Source: a virus. Taken from it: 29,520 nt of DNA. A program made the translations under genes and the position numbers. Below, piece after piece: positions 1 to 6,576 of this stretch; positions within the stretch are counted from its first letter, which is position 1; each line of letters opens with the position of its first letter. The notes beneath the pieces were generated by a model. It did no database searches. It was not told where the DNA came from and was given only the letters and a program-made list of their open reading frames with translations. Location: positions 1 through 29,520 of IMG/VR virus record IMGVR_UViG_3300017783_000133. One strand, 5' to 3'.

Positions 1-777
1 ACAGCTCGAATTAATTGCGAGCACATTAGTAGGGTCGCGGGAGGATCCTTCCCTATCTCACGAATCAAACCAGCCGTTGTCAATCAATGGTGTATTGAGT
101 GGGAAGACGAAGGTAAATCAGATGCGACTATCAATCGAATCGTCTCTGCACTCTCGACTGTCCTTAACCACCTACTCATCGATGAGTTAATCGAATCCGC
201 TCCTAAGTTTCGTAGGCGTAAGGAATCAGAAGGACGTGTATTTTGGTACACCAAAGATGAGGTTAACCAACTATCTCATTTGTCCACTGAAGTATTTATG
301 CGTGATGACTTATCTGACATCATTCAATTCGCTGCCTATACAGGTATGCGACAAGGTGAGATCTTAAGGCTAAGGAATCAAGACATTGATGTTGTATCTA
401 ACTTGATACATGTTGGTGGTGTACCTGATCAAGTAACGAAGGCTAAGAATGTCAGATCGATACCGATCCATGACAAGATCAAGGCCATTGTTTACTCCCG
501 TTGTTCACAATCGTCTTCTGCTATACGCATTTTCGGTGATGAATGGCGTGACAAAGATCAACTGTTAAGAGCCTTTAGAAAGGTCAACAAACTACTACCC
601 AAAGAGGATGCTTATGTATTCCACACACTTCGACACAGTTACGCAACATGGCTCGCTGAAGCTGGCGTCCCAATCAGATCCATCATGGCTCTCTGCGGAC
701 ACAAGCGTGTCGAGACAACGTTACGATATGCAAAGGCTACAGATGCAGCACTCACGGAAGCGATGGCTTCTATCTGA
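1..777 (+). CDS. int: Tyrosine-recombinase integrase, 5' end cut by the window
   Basis: Site-specific tyrosine recombinase, here 258 codons with the N-terminus missing because the reading frame is open from base 1. The catalytic set is visible: the first Arg in TGMRQGEIL (codes near 344-368), the HTLRHSYATW box (His-x-x-Arg), a GHKRVETTLRYA segment with the third-box His and the nucleophile Tyr. The upstream part (roughly codons 1-80) looks like the core-binding SAM-like domain. It lies directly upstream of a 41-bp tRNA-Leu half (861-901), the arrangement known from P-SSP7-like phages and typical of integrases that use tRNA genes as attachment sites. It would catalyse integration into and possibly excision from the host chromosome. 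Integration has rarely been seen in marine T7-like cyanophages, so activity is uncertain; all catalytic residues look intact. Confidence 0.93.
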   Translation, partial: TARINCEHISRVAGGSFPISRIKPAVVNQWCIEWEDEGKSDATINRIVSALSTVLNHLLIDELIESAPKFRRRKESEGRVFWYTKDEVNQLSHLSTEVFMRDDLSDIIQFAAYTGMRQGEILRLRNQDIDVVSNLIHVGGVPDQVTKAKNVRSIPIHDKIKAIVYSRCSQSSSAIRIFGDEWRDKDQLLRAFRKVNKLLPKEDAYVFHTLRHSYATWLAEAGVPIRSIMALCGHKRVETTLRYAKATDAALTEAMASI

Positions 778-860
778 GCGCGTCTAATGGGTAGCGTGAT
801 ACCATTTTCTAGCTGCAATAGCGGCGATTCTGCGGTGAGTCTCATCGTTGGAATCCCTCT

Positions 861-901
861 GCGGATGTGGCGGAATTGGTAGACGCGCTAGTTTCAGGTT
901 C
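861..901 (+). other. attP: Probable phage attachment site (attP): 5' half of a tRNA-Leu gene
   Basis: The segment matches the 5' half of a bacterial tRNA-Leu: acceptor strand GCGGATG, a D-arm with GGCGGAATTGGTAGACGCG, then the 5' anticodon stem and the loop TTCAGGT (anticodon CAG). The match stops just after the anticodon loop; the following bases (CCAAGGCG) cannot complete the anticodon stem and no T-arm or 3' acceptor strand follows, so it is not a working tRNA. Position just downstream of the integrase and a length near 41 bp are as expected for a core site at which recombination with the host tRNA-Leu gene could occur. P-SSP7 is known to carry a similar tRNA-Leu match of about 42 bp. The exact 3' limit depends on the host gene, which I cannot compare here. 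Confidence 0.85.
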
Positions 902-918
902 CAAGGCGAATCTTAATC

Positions 919-958
919 ACTGACGTATACCTCAGGTGAAAAAGCCTGAGGCGTCAGT
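919..958 (+). promoter_or_regulatory. Long bulged hairpin between attP and RNA polymerase gene
   Basis: Outer stem ACTGACG (919-925) pairs with CGTCAGT (952-958); inner stem CCTCAGG (930-936) pairs with CCTGAGG (945-951). That gives 14 base pairs, broken only by a 4-nt bulge (TATA) on the 5' side, and closed by an 8-nt loop. No T-run follows, so it is not a classical Rho-independent terminator. It may be an RNA processing site, a block to read-through from the integrase, or a recombination accessory structure. The 83 bases before the tRNA half (778-860) hold no gene, only a small imperfect ATGGTA/TACCAT inverted repeat near 787-805. Confidence 0.6.
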
Positions 959-986
959 TGTGCACACGTATCCACTAGGGTATGAT
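958..986 (+). promoter_or_regulatory. Putative host sigma-70 promoter before the RNA polymerase gene
   Basis: A -35-like TTGTGC (958-963) and a -10 TATGAT (981-986) are separated by exactly 17 bases. The -10 matches five of six consensus positions, the -35 only three. Transcription would begin near 992-994, leaving a leader of about 24 nt before the TTG start at 1017. A host-recognised promoter is expected here because the phage polymerase must first be made by host RNA polymerase. The -35 overlaps the 3' foot of the preceding hairpin. Confidence 0.55.
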
Positions 987-1016
987 TCTATTCACTGGTT
1001 CTAGCGGGGAATTTCA

Positions 1017-3353
1017 TTGGCAACACCAGCACAAATAGATGAGCAAATTCAATTTGAAAGAGATGCAATCCGACTCGGGCTTGAGCGTTTACGCAAGAAC
1101 ACGAGAGATCTCGAAGCAAAGTCATATGCATCCGCTAGCGTATATGGGTGCAGCAGTGTTTCTACTCTTCTGCCTCTGGTTACCAAGCGGATTGAAGACA
1201 CCAAATTACGACTTTCAAAAGGGGGTAATGGACCAGCCTTCAGAGAAATACGTCAATACCTTGAGCCAATAGAAGCTGCGGCCTGTGCCGCCATTGCGTT
1301 AAAGATTACCTTCGACAAAGTTTTTAGTTATAGAGATAAACAAAACAGACTTGTTGATGTATGTGATGCCATTGGCTACGCCGTTGAGCAAGAAGCACAA
1401 ATGCAGTTTTATGAGCGTAATTGTCCAGGTTTACTCAATACACTTCAAAAAAACTATTGGCATAATACAACTGGAACGCATCAAAAGTTTGTCATTATCC
1501 GTACACTCATTCAACGTTATGATGTGCCGCAATGGTCATCATGGTATCGACCTGATCGTGTAAAACTTGGAGGATGGTTACTCGATTGCATCGTGGAATC
1601 AAGTGGCTGGTTTACCAAACAAACAAAACAGCAAGGTAAGAAGAAAGAAAATTATGTAGTACCAACTCCTGAATTTATAGAAATAAAAGATTCGATAATG
1701 GCAACGGCTGAATTATTCAGTCCTATTGCGTACCCAATGCTGATTGAACCTAATGATTGGTCAGAAAATCGTCAAGGTGGGTACATCTTAAATGAGGTAA
1801 TGCGAGGCCATGACATGGTTAGGCGTAATGTCCCATGTATACAGGGGGAAACACCCTATGCTTTCTTGAATAAAATTCAGAAGGTAGGTTATCAAGTGAA
1901 CCCTTTCACAATCGACATCGCTGAGACGTTGATGCAAGCTGGAATGCCTATTGGTAAGTTTGTCCCTATTGTAGAGATCCCTCTACCTCCTAAGCCTGTA
2001 GATATTGCAGAGAACAAAGATTCTCGTAAAGACTACAGACGAAGAGCTGCTGAAGTATTAAATACAAATGCAGCTTCATTCAAAAGGTCATGTAGAACAC
2101 GCATGACAATGGAAGCAGCAAAGCTATTCAAAGATAAGAAGGAGTTCTTCATTCCTTGGTCCTTTGACTACAGAGGACGTGCTTATCCCATCCCTGCTTT
2201 CTTAACTCCTCAGGATACTGATTTTGGTAAGTCATTACTTAAATTTAGTGAGGAGTCATACATGACACCTGATGCTGAAGAATGGCTAGCGTTTCAAGTT
2301 GCTACTACTTATGGTCTTGATAAAGCACCTATGCATGAACGTATGCAATGGGTGCAAGAGAACGATGCGGTGATTTCTGCGGTCGCTCAAGACCCAATAA
2401 GCACCATATCTATGTGGGAAGCAGCAGAAGAACCCTGGCAGTTCTTAGCAGCATGTGATGAGTACTATCATTGTGTAATTAAATGTGATAGAAATTTTAC
2501 TTCTTTGCCAGTTGCAACCGATGCAACTTGTTCCGGGTTACAAATCCTCGCCGGACTCTGTAGAGATGCGTCCACTGCAAGATTGGTCAACGTCTTGCCG
2601 TCAGATCGGCCACAAGACGCCTATCAAATCGTTGCCGAGCAAGCCAAACCAAACTGTCCTGTAAGTATTCAACCTTACATGGATAGAAAGACTGTCAAAC
2701 GTGTAGTTATGACGGTGCCTTATAACGCTAAACCCCATAGTAATAGAGGATACATTCGTGATGCTCTAAAGGAAAAGGGTGTAGAGATTAGTAAGGAGGA
2801 CTTAACTGAAACTGTTAATGCTGTAAGAGCAGCAATGGATGTAGTAGTCCCTGGTCCTATGGCTGCTATGAAATGGATCGAGTCTGAGGTAGCTAAAGCT
2901 ATTAAGAAGGGTGCAACAGAACTTGAATGGGTAACTCCATCAGGGTTTATTGTTACTCAAAAATTAAACAAGAAACTAACAGTAGGTGTAAAGCTTCAAC
3001 TGTTAGGCCGTGTCAATATTACTATTGCTACGGAAGACAGCGACAAGGTAGATCTGAATCATCATAAAAATGCTACGGCTCCGAACTTAATCCACTCCTT
3101 AGATGCAAGTCTTCTTCACCTATCTGCATTAAAGTTCGATGCTCCGCTAGCACTAATACATGATTCTGTATTGTGTCGTGCAACGGATATGGGTACTCTT
3201 TCAGAGATCGTCCGTGAAACATACATGCACTTATTCGCTGAGAATTCTTACCTTGATACTTGGGCTAACCAAATAGGTGCTGAAACTAAACCTCCAATCA
3301 TTGGCGATCTCTGCCCTGAGTCAGTGATTGAATCAACCTATTTCTTCTGCTAG
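1017..3353 (+). CDS. T7-type single-subunit DNA-directed RNA polymerase
   Basis: 778 aa, shorter than T7 gp1 (883 aa) but usual for cyanopodoviruses. It transcribes the middle and late phage genes. Visible motifs: SFDYRGRAYPIPAF near residues 378-392, the first catalytic Asp in DATCSGLQ (D502; T7 D537), the O/Y-helix equivalents K561 and Y569 in KRVVMTVPYN (T7 K631 and Y639), and the second catalytic Asp in LIHDSVLC (H715, D716; T7 H811, D812). The start is a TTG at 1017; no ATG is available in a sensible place, and GGGGA at 1006-1010 lies 6 nt upstream as a ribosome binding site. A sigma-70-like promoter lies at 958-986. The stop overlaps the next start by 1 nt. A weak start codon could limit the amount of polymerase made; that is inference. 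Confidence 0.97.
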   Translation: MATPAQIDEQIQFERDAIRLGLERLRKNTRDLEAKSYASASVYGCSSVSTLLPLVTKRIEDTKLRLSKGGNGPAFREIRQYLEPIEAAACAAIALKITFDKVFSYRDKQNRLVDVCDAIGYAVEQEAQMQFYERNCPGLLNTLQKNYWHNTTGTHQKFVIIRTLIQRYDVPQWSSWYRPDRVKLGGWLLDCIVESSGWFTKQTKQQGKKKENYVVPTPEFIEIKDSIMATAELFSPIAYPMLIEPNDWSENRQGGYILNEVMRGHDMVRRNVPCIQGETPYAFLNKIQKVGYQVNPFTIDIAETLMQAGMPIGKFVPIVEIPLPPKPVDIAENKDSRKDYRRRAAEVLNTNAASFKRSCRTRMTMEAAKLFKDKKEFFIPWSFDYRGRAYPIPAFLTPQDTDFGKSLLKFSEESYMTPDAEEWLAFQVATTYGLDKAPMHERMQWVQENDAVISAVAQDPISTISMWEAAEEPWQFLAACDEYYHCVIKCDRNFTSLPVATDATCSGLQILAGLCRDASTARLVNVLPSDRPQDAYQIVAEQAKPNCPVSIQPYMDRKTVKRVVMTVPYNAKPHSNRGYIRDALKEKGVEISKEDLTETVNAVRAAMDVVVPGPMAAMKWIESEVAKAIKKGATELEWVTPSGFIVTQKLNKKLTVGVKLQLLGRVNITIATEDSDKVDLNHHKNATAPNLIHSLDASLLHLSALKFDAPLALIHDSVLCRATDMGTLSEIVRETYMHLFAENSYLDTWANQIGAETKPPIIGDLCPESVIESTYFFC

Positions 3354-3580
3354 TGAAACTGTACATTTACAGAAGTGAGTTCAATTGTGTAACCCACGAT
3401 GGTTGCATTCAGATTGGATTTCATAATCACACAGTAGAAGAACACATTAGGTTGTGTCCCACAATATATTGGATAGAAACATACTGGCTTCCAGATGTCT
3501 TCGCCAATAGATACAAACGTTCTTCAATGCAAGCACATATGCGTGTATCTGGAGAAAAATTCAACCTTGAAACTAATTAA
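3353..3580 (+). CDS. Small protein of unknown function
   Basis: 75 aa, starting at a GTG that overlaps the polymerase stop by 1 nt (TAG/GTG) and ending with a TAA that overlaps the next ATG by 1 nt. I do not recognise a family. The product has three Cys and several His in its first half (FNCVTHDGC, FHNHTVEEH, RLC), a pattern that might bind a metal but matches no zinc-finger spacing I know. The lack of a ribosome binding site suggests translation by reinitiation from the polymerase gene. Reality is supported mainly by exact end-to-end packing with both neighbours. Confidence 0.7.
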   Translation: MKLYIYRSEFNCVTHDGCIQIGFHNHTVEEHIRLCPTIYWIETYWLPDVFANRYKRSSMQAHMRVSGEKFNLETN

Positions 3581-4065
3581 TGCCACGTACTATCCACAAA
3601 ACTGAACAGCCTGTTGTCCTTGAAGGGTTCCAAGCTGTACTGAAGCCAAGTAAATTTGGCTATTCATTGTCCACTGTTATCGATGAGTCCATGATTGAAG
3701 CTCTTGAAGTAGATCGTGCTGAGAATATTAAATGGGCTGAATCAAAACTAAAGAACCCTAAGCGTTCTACTCTCAAGCCTGAACCATGGGAGGAGGTATC
3801 TGATGGACAATACAAGGTCAAGTTCTCATACAACGATGAGACCAAGCCACCTATTGTTGACACTGAAGGAACTCCAATTACAGACGAATCAACACCTCTA
3901 TACTCTGGCTCAAAGGTCAAGGTCGCGTTCTATCAGAAGCCATACATTCTCAAGGATGGTGTTACTTATGGTACTTCGCTTAAACTCGTTGGTGTGCAAG
4001 TTGTGTCTCTCAGCTCTGCTGCAGGAACCGACTCAGGGAACCTCAGCAGCGAAGATGTCGCGTAA
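3580..4065 (+). CDS. gp2.5-like single-stranded DNA-binding protein, cut short by an in-frame stop
   Basis: 161 aa to a TAA at 4063-4065. Position (after RNA polymerase, before endonuclease I and primase-helicase) and the OB-fold-like core with segments such as YKVKFSYNDETKPP and SKVKVAFYQKPYI point to the T7 gp2.5-type ssDNA-binding protein, which coats single strands and binds polymerase and helicase through an acidic C-terminal tail ending in Phe. Here that tail is absent from the ORF but lies immediately downstream in the same frame (4066-4146). With Glu or Gln instead of the stop, the protein would be 188 aa and end ELDDF. Start is ATG at 3580 overlapping the preceding stop by 1 nt. The gp2.5 identification rests on context plus the tail; I am fairly sure. 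Confidence 0.82.
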   Translation: MPRTIHKTEQPVVLEGFQAVLKPSKFGYSLSTVIDESMIEALEVDRAENIKWAESKLKNPKRSTLKPEPWEEVSDGQYKVKFSYNDETKPPIVDTEGTPITDESTPLYSGSKVKVAFYQKPYILKDGVTYGTSLKLVGVQVVSLSSAAGTDSGNLSSEDVA

Positions 4066-4146
4066 CTTTTCGGAAACACGAAAGGATATAAAGCCGCCGA
4101 ACCTAATGTAGTCCCTTCTACTGATACTGAGTTAGACGACTTCTGA
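4066..4146 (+). pseudogene. Detached acidic C-terminal tail of the ssDNA-binding protein
   Basis: Directly after the TAA at 4063-4065 the same frame stays open for 26 codons, beginning LFGNTKGYK and ending STDTELDDF, then TGA at 4144-4146. The TGA overlaps the hli ATG by 1 nt, exactly the gene-junction style seen across the window, which says this was the original stop. An acidic end with terminal Phe is the hallmark of T7 gp2.5. A single base change (GAA or CAA to TAA) explains the break. It would be translated only by stop-codon read-through. Confidence 0.75.
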
Positions 4147-4337
4147 TGACAGTTACTACTGAAGATGGAGATCGTCAAAACTTATTTGCTACAGAACCTT
4201 TAATGGAGATTATGGAAATGAACGAATCACACAATGAGCGTGCAGAGATGCTCAATGGGCGCCTTGCAATGCTAGGTGTTATCGCTGCAATTGGATCTTA
4301 TGCCATCACAGGTCAGCTAATCCCTGGTATTTGGTAA
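4146..4337 (+). CDS. hli: High-light-inducible protein (Hli), chlorophyll-binding
   Basis: 63 aa with a single membrane helix. The LHC-type chlorophyll-binding motif ExxNGRxAMxG is present as ERAEMLNGRLAMLG (residues 31-44: E34, N37, R39, M42), followed by the hydrophobic VIAAIGSYAITG. Hli proteins sit in the thylakoid membrane, bind chlorophyll and carotenoid and protect photosystems from excess light; phage copies are thought to sustain photosynthesis during infection. The gene lies among replication genes, between the ssDNA-binding protein and a small basic protein, about 12 kb from psbA, so it would be expressed earlier than psbA. Start ATG overlaps the preceding TGA by 1 nt, and its TAA overlaps the next ATG by 1 nt. 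Confidence 0.93.
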   Translation: MTVTTEDGDRQNLFATEPLMEIMEMNESHNERAEMLNGRLAMLGVIAAIGSYAITGQLIPGIW

Positions 4338-4576
4338 TGGCTAAAAACGTCAGTCTGAAAATTGGAGAACACAAATCAAGATCTGGAGGGCTGACGAAAG
4401 CTGGACGTGACAAGTACAACCGTGAAACTGGATCTAACTTGAAGGCGCCACAGCCTAAAGGTGGTCCAAGAAAGAAATCGTTTTGTGCTCGCATGTCTGG
4501 TAACAAAGGCCCAATGAAAGACGAGAAAGGTAGGCCTACACGTAAGGCCCTGGCTCTTCGCAAATGGAAATGTTAA
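4337..4576 (+). CDS. Small basic conserved phage protein (DUF6321-like)
   Basis: 79 aa, strongly basic. It contains the segments GGLTKAGRDKYNRETGSNLKAP and GGPRKKSFCARMSG, which I recognise from small cyanophage and marine-phage proteins grouped as DUF6321; no function is known. Two Cys (in SFCARM and the C-terminal KWKC) and many Lys/Arg suggest nucleic acid contact, but that is a guess. The ATG at 4337 overlaps the hli TAA by 1 nt; an in-frame TTG two codons earlier is less likely. It ends 0 nt before endonuclease I, so the two are probably co-translated. Confidence 0.82.
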   Translation: MAKNVSLKIGEHKSRSGGLTKAGRDKYNRETGSNLKAPQPKGGPRKKSFCARMSGNKGPMKDEKGRPTRKALALRKWKC

Positions 4577-4930
4577 ATGGCTTTTCGATCAGGACTTGAA
4601 GAAAGAGTTGCTGATCTTATGGTGGAGTTAGGAGTGAAGTATGAGTATGAATCCACTAAGGTTCCATATCAAATTCAACATAACTACACTCCTGATTTTC
4701 TTCTCCCTAACGGTATTTATCTTGAGTGCAAGGGGTACTGGGAAGCAGAGGATCGTCGTAAGATTAAGGCCGTCAAACAGCAACATCCAGAAATTGATTT
4801 AAGGATGGTCTTTCAAGCACCATATAACAAGATATCAAAGAAAAGTAAAACTACTTACGCCAAGTGGTGTGAGAACAACAACATTCTATGGACTAGCTTT
4901 GCAAACATACCAATCGACTGGTTCATTTGA
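4577..4930 (+). CDS. T7 gp3-like endonuclease I (Holliday junction resolvase)
   Basis: 117 aa; T7 gp3 is 149 aa. It cuts branched DNA, resolving replication intermediates and helping degrade host DNA. Clear matches: RSGLEERV near the N-terminus, YTPDFLLPNGI, ECKGYW, QHPEIDLRMVFQ and a C-terminal IPIDW. The catalytic residues of the family are all present: E8 (T7 E20), D40 (D55), E50 (E65) and K52 (K67). The start ATG follows the previous stop directly, and the 3' end overlaps the primase-helicase gene. Confidence 0.95.
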   Translation: MAFRSGLEERVADLMVELGVKYEYESTKVPYQIQHNYTPDFLLPNGIYLECKGYWEAEDRRKIKAVKQQHPEIDLRMVFQAPYNKISKKSKTTYAKWCENNNILWTSFANIPIDWFI

Positions 4931-6476
4931 ACGACATGATGCATGTACTGATTGCGGTTCATCTGATGGAGTTGCTGTGTATTCAGATGGGAATAGATTT
5001 TGCTTCGTATGTAACACCTTAACAAAATCAAATTCCACTCGTTCACAATCGACAAAAATGAAAAGCACCTACAAAGGTGAAGCAGTCCGTTTACCCAAGA
5101 GGAACCTCACTGAGAAAACTTGCGAAAAATTTAAGATCTACAGAGATGGAGATGTTCTTCGTTTCCACTATCAAAACTCGGATGGTCAAGTCATTGGCGC
5201 AAAAACGCGTACAACAAACAAGACCTTTTCCTATGAAGGTGATACTGATGGAACCTTCTTTGGACAACACCTTTGGCCTAGTACCGGTAAGCGAATTGTC
5301 ATTACTGAAGGCGAGCTTGATGCTGCCTCTTGTCATGAAATCGCTCCTACTTGGCCAGTGGTATCGCTACCATCTGGTGCTTCATCAGCAAAGAAGTCGA
5401 TACAAAAGAATCTACAATTTCTTCAAGGCTATGACGAGATTGTTTTATTCTTCGACAACGATGATGCAGGTATTGAGGCCTCTAAATCTGCCGCGGGGGT
5501 GTTACCACCTGGCAAGGTATCTATAGCCCGCCTAACCGCATATAAGGATGCTTCAGATGCATTACAAGCGAAGGATTATGACGCATTAACTCGTGCATTT
5601 TGGGATGCTAAACCCTACAGGCCGGACGGCATTGTTGATGGTAAATCCCTACTTGAATTAGTTACTACACCTAATCCCCCAAATGATTATGACTACCCCT
5701 TCGAAGGACTTAACCATAAACTCCATGGCATACGACGTGGAACACTGTGCACAATTACTTCAGGCAGCGGTATCGGCAAGTCCAGCTTCTGCAGGTGTAT
5801 TGCAAGTTCTCTTTTACAAGGGGGAGAACGAGTCGGTTATTTGGCTCTTGAAGAGTCCAATAGACAAACAGCTCTAGGTATTATGAGCAGTTCTGTAGGT
5901 AAATCTCTACACCTTGGAGAACCTACACATGAAGAACTGACAGAAGCATTCAATGAGACAATGGCTAACTGGGACTTATACCTATTTGATGGCTTTGGTT
6001 CCTACGATCCAGACGTTATCTACAATCGTATTGAGTACCTAGCAAGCGGTCTTGATTGCAAAATCATTTTTCTTGATCACCTATCTATCTTGCTATCAGG
6101 ATTAGATGGAGATGAAAGGAGAATGATTGATATCACTATGACCCGTCTCCGTTCGTTGGTTGAAAGAACTGGCATTGCACTATTCCTTGTATCACATTTA
6201 AAGAGAACAACTGGAGATAAAAATCATGAAGAAGGAGCACGAGTTACGCTCGGACAATTGCGAGGATCTGCTGCTATTGCTCAGCTCAGCGATACGGTCA
6301 TTGGACTTGAACGCGACCAGCAATCAGACCAAGCTGGAGGTGTTACGACAGTTAGAGTCCTTAAAAATCGCTATTCAGGCGAGACTGGTGTAGCTTGTGC
6401 ACTTACGTATAACCTTGAAACTTGTAAATTTACAGAGACACAAAGTGAAAGTTTCGATCCAACAATTGATTTCTAA
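4899..6476 (+). CDS. T7 gp4-like DNA primase-helicase
   Basis: Bifunctional hexameric protein, about 525 aa (T7 gp4 566 aa). Domains: zinc-binding primase domain with C16, C19, C35 and C38, nearly the T7 positions 17/20/36/39; TOPRIM with ITEGELD (about 135-141) and DNDDAG (186-191); helicase Walker A GSGIGKSS (289-296), Walker B IIFLDH (389-394), motif QLRGSAAIAQLSD (about 453-465), an Arg-finger candidate in KNRYSGETG (R491), and an acidic C-terminus ending in Phe that in T7 contacts the polymerase. The frame has no ATG upstream of the zinc domain. I chose TTG at 4899 because it places the cysteines as in T7; GTG at 4869 is the alternative (535 aa). Either start lies inside the endonuclease gene. 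Confidence 0.95.
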   Translation: MQTYQSTGSFERHDACTDCGSSDGVAVYSDGNRFCFVCNTLTKSNSTRSQSTKMKSTYKGEAVRLPKRNLTEKTCEKFKIYRDGDVLRFHYQNSDGQVIGAKTRTTNKTFSYEGDTDGTFFGQHLWPSTGKRIVITEGELDAASCHEIAPTWPVVSLPSGASSAKKSIQKNLQFLQGYDEIVLFFDNDDAGIEASKSAAGVLPPGKVSIARLTAYKDASDALQAKDYDALTRAFWDAKPYRPDGIVDGKSLLELVTTPNPPNDYDYPFEGLNHKLHGIRRGTLCTITSGSGIGKSSFCRCIASSLLQGGERVGYLALEESNRQTALGIMSSSVGKSLHLGEPTHEELTEAFNETMANWDLYLFDGFGSYDPDVIYNRIEYLASGLDCKIIFLDHLSILLSGLDGDERRMIDITMTRLRSLVERTGIALFLVSHLKRTTGDKNHEEGARVTLGQLRGSAAIAQLSDTVIGLERDQQSDQAGGVTTVRVLKNRYSGETGVACALTYNLETCKFTETQSESFDPTIDF

Positions 6477-6486
6477 TTTTCAAAAA

Positions 6487-6576
6487 ATGAAATTAAATAA
6501 ACCTAATCCCCCTACAGAAGCTGCTATCAAACGTGCTCAATTCGTAGACAAGACTTACGTATGGAAAACGAAGTGA
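6487..6576 (+). CDS. Tiny 29-aa ORF between primase-helicase and DNA polymerase
   Basis: ATG at 6487 to TGA at 6574-6576 encodes 29 residues beginning MKLNKPNPPTEAAIKRAQF and ending in a basic KTK. It fills the only gap between two replication genes. Its TGA overlaps a GTG at 6573 that is in frame with the polymerase exonuclease ORF (GTGA overlap), the same coupling style as elsewhere. No function can be assigned; it may serve only as a coupling leader. Confidence 0.45.
   Translation: MKLNKPNPPTEAAIKRAQFVDKTYVWKTK

Noticed and set aside
829-865. Direct repeat TCTGCGG at 829-835 and 859-865 flanking 23 bases before the tRNA half
   Set aside because: Seven bases only; expected by chance in this length and without further symmetry.
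861-948. Complete tRNA-Leu gene
   Set aside because: Only the 5' half fits; the anticodon stem does not close and no T-arm or 3' acceptor strand follows.
1039-1272. 77-aa ORF with a membrane-like segment near the start of the RNA polymerase gene
   Set aside because: Overlaps the polymerase N-terminus in another frame, without its own ribosome binding site or recognisable family.
3803-4111. 102-aa ORF overlapping the end of the ssDNA-binding gene; considered as a frameshifted continuation
   Set aside because: The acidic DDF tail lies in the original frame after the TAA, so a stop codon change explains the break better than a frameshift.
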